Assembly: GCA_016188385.1 (NCBI GenBank)
Contig: JACPHV010000030.1
Span: forward strand, 1-46,608
DNA: 46,608 nucleotides
Direction: 5' to 3'
Source of the DNA: Candidatus Uhrbacteria bacterium
GTDB taxonomy: Bacteria > Patescibacteriota > Patescibacteriia > JACQRZ01
A program made the translations under genes and the position numbers. Of this stretch, positions 1 through 9,044 are shown piece by piece; position 1 is the first letter of the stretch; each line of letters starts with the position of its first letter. The notes under the pieces were generated by a model, which was given only the letters and a program-made list of their open reading frames with translations, was not told where the DNA came from and did no database searches.

Positions 1-1035
1 GTCCTTATGGCCTATCGCGCATTCTCGTTTCGGATTGCCATTGGATGCGTTGTCGCCGCCGCCGCTTCCGCGCCAATTGCTTTTATTGCCAATTCTTTAC
101 TATCGCGCCAGCTTCCCGTAACCATCATCGTACCTGACGCGCTTGCATTTTTGTCCGTGATCTGGTCGAAATTTACGCCGTTCTGGGAATACCGATTTAA
201 CGCTGCGCTTGATTTTGCTTATTTTTTCATTGGTAATGCCAATTTCTTTCTACTCGTTACCGGCATTGCAGGGGCTGCGTTTCTCTCTGTATCTCGAAAT
301 ATCATACAGAGACGAATCGCCGCGACTCTGTTCGTCGGATCATGCGCCATGTTTGCCTCTTTTATCATACTGCGCGGCTTTATATCATTTCCTTCATTGC
401 CGGAGTACGAACGGACAATTTACGCGGACCGTATGGCGGAAATCGCGTTTCTTTTTCTTTTCGTATTGAGTATCTACGCGATACAAAACGCTGTTCGGAT
501 TATTGCCGCGTTCAGGAGCCCATTGCTCATATTCACGGTGCTACTAGGGATCTCATTAGCGGCGAGCGTACATGTGTATGCGTCTTATCCGCGCAATGAC
601 GGCTACACGCCCTATCACGGATACACGATCGCACAGACGGATATTGACGCTGTCCGCATGATCGCCTCGCATGCCGATGGCGCGGAATTTATCGTCCTTG
701 CGAATCAAGTGGTATCTTCCGCGAGTGTGCGGGAATACGGATTTCGCCGCTATTATCAAGTGCCGGCCGATGCCGGCATGTTTGATCAATTTTACTATCC
801 GATCCCTGCCGGATCTCCGCTTTCCGTCTTGTATCGAGAAATGCTCGCGCATCCTTCAAGGAGCGTAGCAGAGCGCGCGATGAAATTTGTCGGAGTTTCG
901 AAGGCGTATTTCGTAGTCAATCGATACGAGCCAAGGTTTCGAACCATCATAGAAATGGCAAAGCAGGACGCGGATGATGTGTATGTGATCGGGGATGATT
1001 CGGTGACGGTTCTGTACTACGAGTTGAAACTGTAG
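1..1035 (+). CDS. Polytopic membrane protein, 3' part (5' end outside window)
   Basis: The reading frame is open to the left edge (codons before the Met at 7 are in frame), so this is probably the C-terminal part of a larger protein. I see about six hydrophobic segments in the first 190 residues (near 7-28, 37-58, 70-92, 104-124, 144-164 and 170-190), followed by a soluble domain of about 150 residues that ends at the stop. This layout recalls large integral-membrane glycosyltransferases or O-antigen-type proteins with an outer C-terminal domain, and the convergent neighbours are glycosyltransferases. No catalytic motif is visible in this part, so I do not assign a function. It is convergent with the GT4 gene downstream, 19 bases between stops, without an obvious terminator. 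Confidence 0.7.
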   Translation, partial: VLMAYRAFSFRIAIGCVVAAAASAPIAFIANSLLSRQLPVTIIVPDALAFLSVIWSKFTPFWEYRFNAALDFAYFFIGNANFFLLVTGIAGAAFLSVSRNIIQRRIAATLFVGSCAMFASFIILRGFISFPSLPEYERTIYADRMAEIAFLFLFVLSIYAIQNAVRIIAAFRSPLLIFTVLLGISLAASVHVYASYPRNDGYTPYHGYTIAQTDIDAVRMIASHADGAEFIVLANQVVSSASVREYGFRRYYQVPADAGMFDQFYYPIPAGSPLSVLYREMLAHPSRSVAERAMKFVGVSKAYFVVNRYEPRFRTIIEMAKQDADDVYVIGDDSVTVLYYELKL

Positions 1036-1054
1036 AAACCCCTGCAAAATCGCC

Positions 1055-2290
1055 TCAAAAAAGTGTGAGCAGTTTCTTGCAGTACAAGTTCGCGGTATCA
1101 TCACGCACGGTTTGGTACGCGCGGGTACTCATGGTTTCATACTCCTTATTCGTAAGCTTTGCCAGGCGGTCAAGCGCGTGCGCGAGCAGAGTGACATCGC
1201 CGGGAGGATAAGAAAATCCGTTCTCTCCCTCGCGAACACGTTCTGCCGCGCCGCCGCTCCGAGCGGCAATGACAGGTACACCTGCTGCAAAGCTTTCTTG
1301 AATAACCATCGGGGCGTTTTCACAAAGCAGAGATGGCACTACGGTACAGTGGGTTTGTGAAAGGAGTTGCCGAACTCCTTCACGCGACACATGCCCTTTC
1401 ATCATAATGCGGCTGTCTTGCTGCGCAAGCCGCGCAACCGTGTCAAAAAGAGTGCCCGTACCGGCGATGACGAGCCGCGCGTTCGGATTGTTCAGTCTGA
1501 AAAAAGCGGCAAGCAAATCCGGCAGACCTTTATGGGCTTTTAGAAGCCCGACGTAGGAAAAAAACATTTCATTTCTCCCGAGCGCTTGAAGACGCGCGTG
1601 GAGAGCTTCCTCGAATTCTTCATAGGTAAACTTCATCGCGGACGGTATCGGATTTTGAATGACGTATTTGTTCGATGCCGGGAAAAATTTTTTCCGATCA
1701 TAAAAAGTCCGCAAAAATTGCGAAGGATATACTACGCTTGATGGCGAAACCATCGCGGTACGCATCAAAACGCTGTAGATCCGAGAAATGGAGAACAGGG
1801 GGTCAGCCACCATTACTCCCGCCTTTTTTTCAATCAATACGCCGCTCGGGATGCCGAGCTGAACGTCATGCACGGTGTGAATCCATGGAACGCGGGCATG
1901 CCGCACGGCGGCAGGAACCAAAAACCCAAGACCGGTCAGATTATGGGTGTAGATGCGATCGGGCTTTTCCTTTGCGATTACAAAACGCGCTGCCGCATAG
2001 CTATGAGCATTGAACAAAGCGCACGCATGCCAGATAAGACGTATAAAAAATGACTTCCCCTCTTCAATAGATGGAAACGAAAAAATGTTGAGCGGATAAA
2101 AACGATAGACCGTTAGGCCGTCTTCTTCTCTCCCGCGTGGCGCCAGAGAACGGAATCCATGCCATATTCCAGTCGTTAGAATGATTACTTCATGGGTTTG
2201 TTTGAGCTCATCCGCTATGGTTTGAGCAACTATTTCCGCGCCGCCGCGGGCATAGGGGCGGAATAAGCTCGCGATGATCAGTATTTTCAT
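1055..2290 (-). CDS. Glycosyltransferase family 4 (GT-B fold)
   Basis: A 411-residue sugar transferase predicted to move a nucleotide-activated sugar onto a lipid-linked or surface glycan at the inner membrane. The N-terminus has the GT4 pattern of a hydrophobic strand followed by GGAE (about residues 17-20), as in proteins beginning 'I..RPxxGGAE'. The C-terminal half carries the E-x7-E signature (ENAPMVIQE), followed by the usual GVPVIA strand and a GG-ENG-like stretch that bind the donor nucleotide. Length and domain order match the family. It is the last gene of the pilus/glycosyltransferase block, 1 base from the second GT4 gene, and almost certainly co-transcribed with it. Donor and acceptor cannot be told from sequence. 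Confidence 0.92.
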   Translation of the reverse strand: MKILIIASLFRPYARGGAEIVAQTIADELKQTHEVIILTTGIWHGFRSLAPRGREEDGLTVYRFYPLNIFSFPSIEEGKSFFIRLIWHACALFNAHSYAAARFVIAKEKPDRIYTHNLTGLGFLVPAAVRHARVPWIHTVHDVQLGIPSGVLIEKKAGVMVADPLFSISRIYSVLMRTAMVSPSSVVYPSQFLRTFYDRKKFFPASNKYVIQNPIPSAMKFTYEEFEEALHARLQALGRNEMFFSYVGLLKAHKGLPDLLAAFFRLNNPNARLVIAGTGTLFDTVARLAQQDSRIMMKGHVSREGVRQLLSQTHCTVVPSLLCENAPMVIQESFAAGVPVIAARSGGAAERVREGENGFSYPPGDVTLLAHALDRLAKLTNKEYETMSTRAYQTVRDDTANLYCKKLLTLF

Positions 2291-2291
2291 T

Positions 2292-3485
2292 TCAAGGAAT
2301 CAAGTGTTTCAGAAACAATTGCTTGACTGCCGTATAGGAATACTCTTCCTCCACGATGCGCCGTCCGTTTTTTCCCAACTCATGCGCGCGGGACGGATCA
2401 TTGAGCAGTTCAAACATTCTTTCCGCGAGGCGTTCAATCGTTCGCGGCGGCACAAGATAGCCATTCATGGAATCGCGGACAACGCTCCGTATGCCGGCAA
2501 GATCGGACGCGATGACTGCCGTACCGCATGCCATAGACTCAATCAGCACAAGGCCGAACGATTCGGATGAATCGATTGATGGCAGGACGGTGGCAGCCGC
2601 GAGAGAATAATACGCCGCAAGATCTTTTTCTTCCGCGATCCTTCCGGTAAAGATTACTTTATCGGCAATACCGAGCTGTCCTGCAAGGTTTTGATAATGA
2701 TTGATGAGATTGCCATATCCCACCAAAATAAGGGCGGGCAAAGGGTATCGCCGCGCGTTTTCCAGCATGCGCGTAAGCGCTTCAAACGCTTCAAGCAGAT
2801 ATTCGACTCCTTTGAAGTAATGCGCATCGTCGAGCCCTCCGACAAACAGTACGACAGGCTGATCCGAGCTTAATGAATGCTTCTCACGGATCGCTTCTTT
2901 TGCTTCCTCGCTCGCCGTGCCGTAGACGCTGGTATCCACGGAATGGGGCAGCACAACCATCTTGGAACGATACCGCGCAAAAAAAGGAGCAAGTCTTGAC
3001 TGACGCGCGTAGTCGAGAGACGAAATAAAAATGCGGTCTGCGTACTTAATGATCAACGGCAAAAAAAGCAGGGTAGTGAAGCGGAAAATCAGTTTCTCGT
3101 ACGCCTTTTTCCCGACAAGATCCATATGATAGGTGACGACATACCGCGTTCCCCAGACAAACCGAGCAAGCACCATTGCAAGAGCGGCATCTAAAAAGGG
3201 GTAATGGAAATGGGCGCGTTGAAAAGAACGTAACACCCAGAACAACTGTGGGAGTACGGCGGCATTCCCCAATGAAATAAACGGACGCAAGCGTCGTATT
3301 GCCATTAGACCATCTGTCTCTCGCGCGGGGATGTTGCGTTTCCGTATCCAGCCGTACCAAGGAGTCAGGATGGTCGTATCATATCCGCCTTCGGCCGCCA
3401 TGCGGGCATTCGCGTGAGCTACGACTCCGATGCCGCCGCGATATGGCGTGTATACGGGGGTAAGAACAGCGAGTTTTTTTTGCAT
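2292..3485 (-). CDS. Glycosyltransferase family 4 (GT-B fold)
   Basis: A 397-residue GT4 family enzyme. The N-terminus shows the PYRGGIGVVA motif typical of these enzymes. The C-terminal Rossmann domain has LFVGGLDDAHYFKG near residue 215 and the E-x7-E motif ESFGLVLIE near residue 310, followed by ACGTAVIASDLAGI. The product should be a cytoplasmic or membrane-associated retaining sugar transferase for a surface polysaccharide. It lies 1 base upstream of the other GT4 gene and 37 bases downstream of the GT2 gene, all on the minus strand, which suggests a single glycan assembly operon. The sequence does not reveal which sugar is used. Confidence 0.92.
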   Translation of the reverse strand: MQKKLAVLTPVYTPYRGGIGVVAHANARMAAEGGYDTTILTPWYGWIRKRNIPARETDGLMAIRRLRPFISLGNAAVLPQLFWVLRSFQRAHFHYPFLDAALAMVLARFVWGTRYVVTYHMDLVGKKAYEKLIFRFTTLLFLPLIIKYADRIFISSLDYARQSRLAPFFARYRSKMVVLPHSVDTSVYGTASEEAKEAIREKHSLSSDQPVVLFVGGLDDAHYFKGVEYLLEAFEALTRMLENARRYPLPALILVGYGNLINHYQNLAGQLGIADKVIFTGRIAEEKDLAAYYSLAAATVLPSIDSSESFGLVLIESMACGTAVIASDLAGIRSVVRDSMNGYLVPPRTIERLAERMFELLNDPSRAHELGKNGRRIVEEEYSYTAVKQLFLKHLIP

Positions 3486-3522
3486 AGACGGCTCTGACGT
3501 TACGGGGAATGTAAAAATTCTC

Positions 3523-4593
3523 TTAAAACAATCGCACTATCTGGCGCGCAAAGAAAAAATAGCATCTTGTCAATGGATTCGCAATCGCGCGCAAGATCGG
3601 GTTATCAATATCCTGAAATTGAATCACGGGATCGAACAGCGAAACAATCGCGCTTTCCGGCACGATGCGGGACCTTTGGATTGCTACGCGTTTCTTCCAA
3701 AGCGATACCCAAATCTGCTTGGAAAAAAATGAACGATACGCCCGAGTTTTTTCTTTCCTTGTCAACGTACCTTTTCCGATCGCTGAATGAACGCAGCTGT
3801 AAAAAAAGATTCCCCCTTCCCACACAAGAATAAGCGGAGCGAATATACACAATGAAGCGCTGCTGTAATTTTTCAATAGCATCAATACGCGATTACGTTC
3901 CATATAAAAAAACTTTTTTATGCTTCGAGAAAATTCGTAATGGTGGTATACGATCGAGGATGGGTCCACGATACAGCGAAAACCGGCTATGCGCATACGC
4001 CAACACAGGTCCGTGTCTTCGTGATACATAAAAAAATCTTCATCAAACAATCCTACGCGGCGCAAGACGGCAACGCGCAACAGAACAGCCGCCCCGCTGC
4101 AATACGCGACCTCTTTTCGTTCACAGTGATATTGCGCGAGCGTCTTCCGATATCCTCGCGTATACCCGAACCCTGCGGGATGCAAAGCATTGCCGCAGGA
4201 GTTAATGAGGGTACGTTCAGGATCGAGCATGATGAGGGGCTGCGCGGCGCCAATCAAAGGATCGGATTCCATCGCGGATACCAACGAAGGAAGAAAATCT
4301 TTTTCAAAGAGCACATCCTGATTCGCTAAAAATACATACTCAAATCCCTTTTCGAAGCAATATCTTATTCCCTGATTTGCGGCGAACGCATACCCCATAT
4401 TTTCCCGATTGGAGATGATGTGCGCATCCGGCGCGCGGCGGCGTACCGTGGGTACAGTATCATCACTTGATCCATTATCCACGACAATAAGGATCCGGTA
4501 GTCTTGCTTATGCGTCTTTTGCAACGACTCGAGAAAATGTTCAATATCGCCTTGGCCGTTATAGGTGACGACGACAAGCGCTGTGCGTATCAT
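3523..4593 (-). CDS. Glycosyltransferase family 2, rhamnosyltransferase-like
   Basis: A 356-residue GT-A fold transferase. It opens with the GT2 nucleotide-binding strand TALVVVTYNG, then DNGSSDDT near residues 38-45, and NQDV near 91-94 in place of the metal-binding DxD. The HEDTDLCWRMRIAGF segment near residue 190 is typical of the rhamnosyl/galactofuranosyl-transferase group (WbbL-like). A hydrophobic stretch near residues 245-270 could anchor it to the membrane. It follows the pseudopilin gene by 1 base and precedes two GT4 genes, so a shared role in surface glycan, possibly pilin glycosylation, is plausible but not shown. Confidence 0.9.
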   Translation of the reverse strand: MIRTALVVVTYNGQGDIEHFLESLQKTHKQDYRILIVVDNGSSDDTVPTVRRRAPDAHIISNRENMGYAFAANQGIRYCFEKGFEYVFLANQDVLFEKDFLPSLVSAMESDPLIGAAQPLIMLDPERTLINSCGNALHPAGFGYTRGYRKTLAQYHCERKEVAYCSGAAVLLRVAVLRRVGLFDEDFFMYHEDTDLCWRMRIAGFRCIVDPSSIVYHHYEFSRSIKKFFYMERNRVLMLLKNYSSASLCIFAPLILVWEGGIFFYSCVHSAIGKGTLTRKEKTRAYRSFFSKQIWVSLWKKRVAIQRSRIVPESAIVSLFDPVIQFQDIDNPILRAIANPLTRCYFFFARQIVRLF

Positions 4594-4594
4594 A

Positions 4595-5164
4595 CTAATA
4601 CTCCACGTCGACTCTGCCCGTGATCCTGTTGAACGTGATCGCGCGCGTATGCCCGCTCTTCGTATCCTTCAGAGTAATGAGCACTATGGACACGTCCGGC
4701 TTGCCATTCACCAAGCCGGCTGCTTGCGGGGCGCGGAACGCGAGATGTGCTTTATCGACCAATACGCCGTCAAACGTGATTCCGCCCAATTCAATATTTT
4801 TGTGAGCGCCTATATCAAATGATATGGATTCGCCGATCATATCATCTTTCCCTTGACCCTCCCACACGCCGACAGTATTTCCTTTTTTATTATCGGCAAA
4901 CAGCAAGACTGTATCGGATTTTTCGAGATATATGCCGAAACTTTCAGCCGTAGGATATTCCTTATGCGTGCCTGTTTGAGCGTAATTTTGCGTCTTGCGA
5001 AGCGCATCTGCAATCCTCATCGCTACAAGCCGCAAAGCTTCGTCCTGTCGGCCTTTTTGAAAACTCACTACCGAAGTCGTCGAGATGATACCGATAAGTG
5101 CGATGATAATGTGGATCTCGAAAAGAGTAAAGCCCTGAGGCGATTTTGGATTTCTATGGCGCAT
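4595..5164 (-). CDS. Prepilin-type N-terminal cleavage/methylation protein (GspH-like pseudopilin)
   Basis: A 189-residue protein with a short positively charged leader ending in G, then the class III signal FTLFEIHIII. Glu5 of the mature protein is present, as needed for cleavage and methylation by prepilin peptidase. One hydrophobic helix follows. The mid-region (SFGIYLEKSD) and the C-terminus (AITFNRITGRVDVE) resemble minor pseudopilins of the GspH/FimT group. It lies 45 bases downstream of the prepilin peptidase gene and directly upstream of the GT2 gene. It is likely a minor component of the type IV pilus or of a competence-type pseudopilus; the system cannot be decided from this protein alone. 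Confidence 0.88.
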   Translation of the reverse strand: MRHRNPKSPQGFTLFEIHIIIALIGIISTTSVVSFQKGRQDEALRLVAMRIADALRKTQNYAQTGTHKEYPTAESFGIYLEKSDTVLLFADNKKGNTVGVWEGQGKDDMIGESISFDIGAHKNIELGGITFDGVLVDKAHLAFRAPQAAGLVNGKPDVSIVLITLKDTKSGHTRAITFNRITGRVDVEY

Positions 5165-5209
5165 AGTGCCTCATTAATTGAGTGGTAAGTACCAGTGACA
5201 CTAAAAAAA

Positions 5210-6040
5210 TCAATAGAATGGCAGGTAAAACGCGTGTTCAATAAATCTCATCAACGGATCGTGCGCGAGCAATACAATTGCCGTTGCGGCGGCAAGAAAA
5301 GGACCGAATGGCACAGCGCTTTTGCGGCCGTATCCGAAAAAGAGCATCAAGACTATGCTTGCGATCGCTCCGATCATGTACGCGAAAAAAAGCACGGCCA
5401 AAATCCCCGGATACCCTACCATAAATCCGAATAACAATCCAAGATAGATATCGCCGCTTCCCACCCACCTGCCTCCGGAGATCGCGTACTGTACAAAGAA
5501 AAAAAGCGCACCTACCAAACCGGCGACAAGATAGTGCAGAAAACCGATATTCATGGCACAGGCAACAAATGATGAGCATTCTGCCGCGCTTTGGAAAAAA
5601 GAACCATTCAACACATACGCGATTCCCGCGAATACCAATGTCGGAATCACCGGCACCACCATCCAACGCCAATCATAGACAAAAAGGATGATAATCACCG
5701 CAAGAAAAAACCAAAGCCGTGTCAATTCCACGATATCACCGATACCGACCGCGAAAAAACCATGAGGAAATACGATAGCATAGGACATCGCAAACAAGAC
5801 ACCGGCAGCACATTCAACAAGGGGGTATTGGATTGTGAGCGGTGCGCTGCAGGTTCGACATGTACCGCGGACTATGATATAGCTGAAGATCGGAATGAGA
5901 TCGCGGATTCCCAATACTCGTTGGCATGCATCGCACTTCGATCGCCCGCGAATGGGCGAACGTCCTTCATACGTACGCATGATATATACGTTCAAAAAGC
6001 TGCCGACAGCGAGACCAATGATGAATACGAGGATGATCAT
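5210..6040 (-). CDS. pilD: Prepilin peptidase / N-methyltransferase (A24 family)
   Basis: A 276-residue integral membrane aspartyl protease that removes the leader of pilins and methylates the new N-terminus. The N-terminal methylase domain has two zinc-binding CxxC pairs, C36/C39 and C61/C64, flanking a hydrophobic stretch with RDLIPI. The two catalytic aspartates are visible as D123 (VYDWRWMVVP) and D197 in GSGD. About seven or eight membrane helices are expected. It lies between two of its likely substrates, the pilin downstream of pilC and the GspH-like pseudopilin. I see no Shine-Dalgarno sequence before the ATG. The name pilD is by family; the same enzyme could serve a competence system (comC). 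Confidence 0.93.
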   Translation of the reverse strand: MIILVFIIGLAVGSFLNVYIMRTYEGRSPIRGRSKCDACQRVLGIRDLIPIFSYIIVRGTCRTCSAPLTIQYPLVECAAGVLFAMSYAIVFPHGFFAVGIGDIVELTRLWFFLAVIIILFVYDWRWMVVPVIPTLVFAGIAYVLNGSFFQSAAECSSFVACAMNIGFLHYLVAGLVGALFFFVQYAISGGRWVGSGDIYLGLLFGFMVGYPGILAVLFFAYMIGAIASIVLMLFFGYGRKSAVPFGPFLAAATAIVLLAHDPLMRFIEHAFYLPFY

Positions 6041-6109
6041 GATAGATATCTTGAGACCGTAGAAAAATAGCTAATATTTTGCTGCTGTCTCAGTTTACCA
6101 GGATAGAGG

Positions 6110-6142
6110 CAATAAGAAAAGAACCCCTCATGGAGGGGCTCT
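6110..6142 (-). terminator. Rho-independent terminator of the pilin gene
   Basis: On the minus strand the stem CCCCTC / GAGGGG with a CAT loop, extended by GA and TTC arms, is followed by a T-rich run (TTTTCTTATT). It lies 20 bases after the pilin stop and before the prepilin peptidase gene, so the pilin is probably a single-gene transcript made in higher amounts than its neighbours. Confidence 0.8.
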
Positions 6143-6162
6143 TTCACAACTACCCTATTCGT

Positions 6163-6639
6163 TTAGGTTCCCGGCTGAATGCCAGTTTGTGTTGCTTTAT
6201 GTGTCTTACCAGCCTCAAGATTTCCCGTCTTTGTCTCGAGTTGAAATGACACTTCGTATCCTGTACACGCATCCGTACAATTCGCAGGCAAAGCGGTATA
6301 TTTATAGACGAGGTTCGCTTTATTGGTTGGATCCAATGGAACCGGATTCAAATAAACCGTCCCGCAACCGGTAGTATCCTTTTGCGCGCCTACATCACAG
6401 ACGACAACGTAATCACCTGCACCTAAGGCGGCTGCAGCGCCCGCAGGATAATATCCTCCGGTATCACTGCTATAAAGCTCCAGTGCTGACTGAACTTGCT
6501 TAATGTCAGAAACTCGCTTTGAGTCGCGCGCCTTGGCACGCGCATTTCCAACCGACACCACCGTGACGGTCGCGAGAATGCCGATGATGCCGATGGTCAC
6601 GAGCAGCTCAACGAGCGTAAAACCACTTGCTTTTCGCAT
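6163..6639 (-). CDS. Type IV pilin / GspG-like major pseudopilin
   Basis: A 158-residue protein with a very short leader (MRKASG) and the class III signal FTLVELLVTIGIIGILATVTVVSVG. Mature Glu5 is present. The transmembrane/polymerisation helix runs to about residue 30, followed by ARDSKRVSDIKQVQSALELYSSDTGGYYP, the hallmark of the Patescibacteria pilin group. Two cysteine pairs (one near CDVGAQKDTTGC, one near CTDAC) could form disulphides. A separate promoter (extended -10 at 6728-6736) and its own terminator (6110-6142) suggest strong single-gene expression, as expected for a major pilin. The C-terminus, FQLETKTGNLEAG-THKAT, resembles the end of the 161-residue protein at 9437-9922. Confidence 0.93.
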   Translation of the reverse strand: MRKASGFTLVELLVTIGIIGILATVTVVSVGNARAKARDSKRVSDIKQVQSALELYSSDTGGYYPAGAAAALGAGDYVVVCDVGAQKDTTGCGTVYLNPVPLDPTNKANLVYKYTALPANCTDACTGYEVSFQLETKTGNLEAGKTHKATQTGIQPGT

Positions 6640-6727
6640 ACACGTAATAATTATGCGTTAAATGATTAAATGCGATACCGTCAACCAAACGATATCATCT
6701 ATGGAGTTATCCACAACTTATAAGTAT

Positions 6728-6762
6728 AGTATAGCATAATTTTTCATATGTGGGTATACCCA
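6728..6762 (-). promoter_or_regulatory. Pilin promoter with palindrome at the -35 position
   Basis: Reading the minus strand, TGCTATACT (6728-6736) is an extended -10 element. The place where a -35 box would sit, 17 bases upstream, is occupied by the perfect 12-base palindrome TGGGTATACCCA (6751-6762), which abuts the pilC stop codon. An extended -10 without a consensus -35 often needs no -35 or an activator, so the palindrome could be an operator. This is inference from sequence alone. Confidence 0.45.
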
Positions 6763-7980
6763 TCAGAACTGTGAAGTCAAAGTATACATCGGCAAAAGTA
6801 TGCCGGCGACCATGACGCCGACACCAAGCCCAAGCAATACCATAATCACCGGCTCAATAAGCGAGATGACATTTTCTATCATGGCATTGATCTCGCGGAC
6901 ATAAAAACTCGTCACCTTATCAAGCACATCGTCAAGCCGCCCCGTTTGCTCGCCTACCGAAAGCATCTGCGACACAAGCGATGGCACATATTTCGATTTG
7001 GCAAAAACGGATGATACGGGATTGCCATCCTCAACCGCTTTTATGGTCTGATCAATCAAGTCTTCATACACGGCATTGCCGATCACGTCGCGCACCACGC
7101 GCAGTCCCTGCGGAACTGTGATGCCACCGACCAAAATCGTTGAAAAACTCCTTGTAAAACGCACCAGATAGATATACTTGAACAAATCTCCGAAGATCGG
7201 AATTTTTAATTTAGCCGTATCAAACATCCGTTTCCCTTCCGGCGTACGCCCGTAATATCCGGCGCCGACTCCAAGTCCTATCGCTCCAAAAAGTATCAGC
7301 CACCAAAACGCCTGGAAAAAATCAGTTGTCCCGATAAGAATGCGGGTCGTCAACGGCAATACGACATCAGGCCCGAGCTCGGTAAACATCGTAAGCATTT
7401 TTGGAAGCACGAACGTCATCATCACAAACGCCGCGACGATCAACAATGAAATAATAAAAATCGGATACGTCATCGCGCCGACAATCTTGCTCTGCAGTTC
7501 GTAGTCCTTTTCTTGCTGGTCAGCCAAATAATTGAGAGTGTCGTCAAGCTTTCCGGAAGTTTCTCCGGATTTGATCATGTTGATAAAAAAGGTGCCAAAC
7601 ACCTTTGGATACCGTTCAAGCGCCAGTGAAAGCTTGGTGCCCCCTTCCACTTCATCAACGATTTCTCGCAACGCTTTTTGCAATGTTTGATTCTCCGCTT
7701 GATTAGAGAGGATGCGCAACGCTTGCACAAGCGGAATCGCCGCGGAAATCAAGATCGAAAGCTGTCGCAAAAAAATGGCAAGATCTTTTTTGGAAACCGT
7801 GTTAAAAAATTTATTGATCGCCTCAATAACATTCGACTGCTTTTTGATTTCCTCAAGGCTCGTCACCACCAGTTCGCGGTCCATCAATTGGGAAGCCGCG
7901 TTGTCTTTTGAATCGGCATCAATGGCGCCTTCTACTATCGCGTCAGCGCGGTTGCGCGCTTTGTATGTATATTGAGGCAT
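6763..7980 (-). CDS. pilC: Type II secretion/type IV pilus inner-membrane platform protein (T2SSF family)
   Basis: A 405-residue inner-membrane platform protein of the pilus machine. It starts with the characteristic MPQYTYKARN. Two T2SSF repeats follow, at about residues 70-195 and 275-398; each ends in hydrophobic helices (near 170-195, 220-245 and 372-400). FLRQLSILISAAIPLVQAL and GGTKLSLAL are family hallmarks. Its ATG overlaps the pheS stop by one base (TAATG on the minus strand), so translation is probably coupled to pheS, an unusual pairing of a tRNA synthetase and a pilus gene. The extension ATPase (pilB/pilT) is not in this window. Confidence 0.93.
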   Translation of the reverse strand: MPQYTYKARNRADAIVEGAIDADSKDNAASQLMDRELVVTSLEEIKKQSNVIEAINKFFNTVSKKDLAIFLRQLSILISAAIPLVQALRILSNQAENQTLQKALREIVDEVEGGTKLSLALERYPKVFGTFFINMIKSGETSGKLDDTLNYLADQQEKDYELQSKIVGAMTYPIFIISLLIVAAFVMMTFVLPKMLTMFTELGPDVVLPLTTRILIGTTDFFQAFWWLILFGAIGLGVGAGYYGRTPEGKRMFDTAKLKIPIFGDLFKYIYLVRFTRSFSTILVGGITVPQGLRVVRDVIGNAVYEDLIDQTIKAVEDGNPVSSVFAKSKYVPSLVSQMLSVGEQTGRLDDVLDKVTSFYVREINAMIENVISLIEPVIMVLLGLGVGVMVAGILLPMYTLTSQF

Positions 7981-9026
7981 TAGAATTGTTCCAGAAATCG
8001 GATATCATTGGCGTACAACAAACGCAAATCTCCGATATTCACATTATTCTTCATCAAATAGGATCGTTCAACGCCGAACCCAAACGCAAATCCCGTGAAT
8101 ACGTCCGGATCATAACCGCCGGCGGTAAGCACATGGGGGTGAACCATGCCGGCGCCGCCGATCTCTGACCATCCGTCTTTGCAATACGCGCATGATCTGC
8201 CGAGGCATAAGCCGCACGTTACGTCTATCTCGAAACTCGGCTCCGTAAAACGAAAATGGTAGGGGCGGAGCCGCGCCTTTCTCCCCTTTCCGAAAAAATG
8301 AGTGACAAAATGCTGGATCGTGCCGATCAGCTGCCGCATCGTGACGATACGATCAACCGCCAATCCCTCGAATTGATGAAACATCGGAAGATGCGAAATA
8401 TCAATCTGCCGCCGGTAGCATTTCGCGATGTTGATCATACGCACTCCTTGTCCACGTTTGGCGCGTTTCTCCATTTCCCGAACCTGGCCCGATGACGTAT
8501 GCGGTGTCAATACCACTCTACCATACGTTCCGCTTTCTTTCTCGCTGATGAAAAAAGTCTCCCATTCGTCACGCGCGGGATGGTCTTTCGGCATATTCAA
8601 CGATTCGAATGCGTAGTGATCCCATTCTAACTCGGGATAGCTCATGCGGGAAAAACCAAGAGGGGTGAATATCTTTTCGATCTCATGAATTGCCTGCGTC
8701 ACGAGATGGAGATGTCCCTGCGCGGCGCGTATACCGGGAAGCGTGACATCAAGCGACTGCTTATACGGCGCTTTTGATCCGGCTTCAAGCAGATGTCTCG
8801 CGCTCCGAAAGGCTTTTTCAAGTTCCTGCTTTGTCGAATTGACCAGTTGACCTACGAGACGGCGATCTTGTGCCGGGATGCTTCCGATCCGCTTTGAAAG
8901 CAAGGTGAAAGAACCTTTCCTGCCAAGGATATCAAATTCATACCGCCGCACCGTCGCCTCGTCGGTCATATCCGCAAGTTTGGCTATCGTGTGTGTAAGC
9001 AAGTTTTTTAGTTCATCCTGCAGCAT
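7980..9026 (-). CDS. pheS: Phenylalanine-tRNA ligase alpha subunit
   Basis: A 348-residue class II synthetase subunit that charges tRNA-Phe, normally as an alpha2beta2 complex with PheT. The N-terminal coiled coil (about 1-85) contains LGRKGSFTLLSKRIG. Motif 2 lies in KCYRRQIDISHLPMFHQFEG, and motif 3 in GFAFGFGVERSYLMK. The cysteine-rich CGLCLGRSCAYCKDGWSEIGGAGMVHP-type segment matches bacterial PheS; it is cited here by key residues only. pheT is not adjacent. Instead pilC overlaps the stop codon, so the beta subunit must be elsewhere in the genome. Start choice: the first ATG gives the family's usual N-terminus. Confidence 0.95.
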   Translation of the reverse strand: MLQDELKNLLTHTIAKLADMTDEATVRRYEFDILGRKGSFTLLSKRIGSIPAQDRRLVGQLVNSTKQELEKAFRSARHLLEAGSKAPYKQSLDVTLPGIRAAQGHLHLVTQAIHEIEKIFTPLGFSRMSYPELEWDHYAFESLNMPKDHPARDEWETFFISEKESGTYGRVVLTPHTSSGQVREMEKRAKRGQGVRMINIAKCYRRQIDISHLPMFHQFEGLAVDRIVTMRQLIGTIQHFVTHFFGKGRKARLRPYHFRFTEPSFEIDVTCGLCLGRSCAYCKDGWSEIGGAGMVHPHVLTAGGYDPDVFTGFAFGFGVERSYLMKNNVNIGDLRLLYANDIRFLEQF

Positions 9027-9044
9027 ACAATGTTACGGGTTTAT

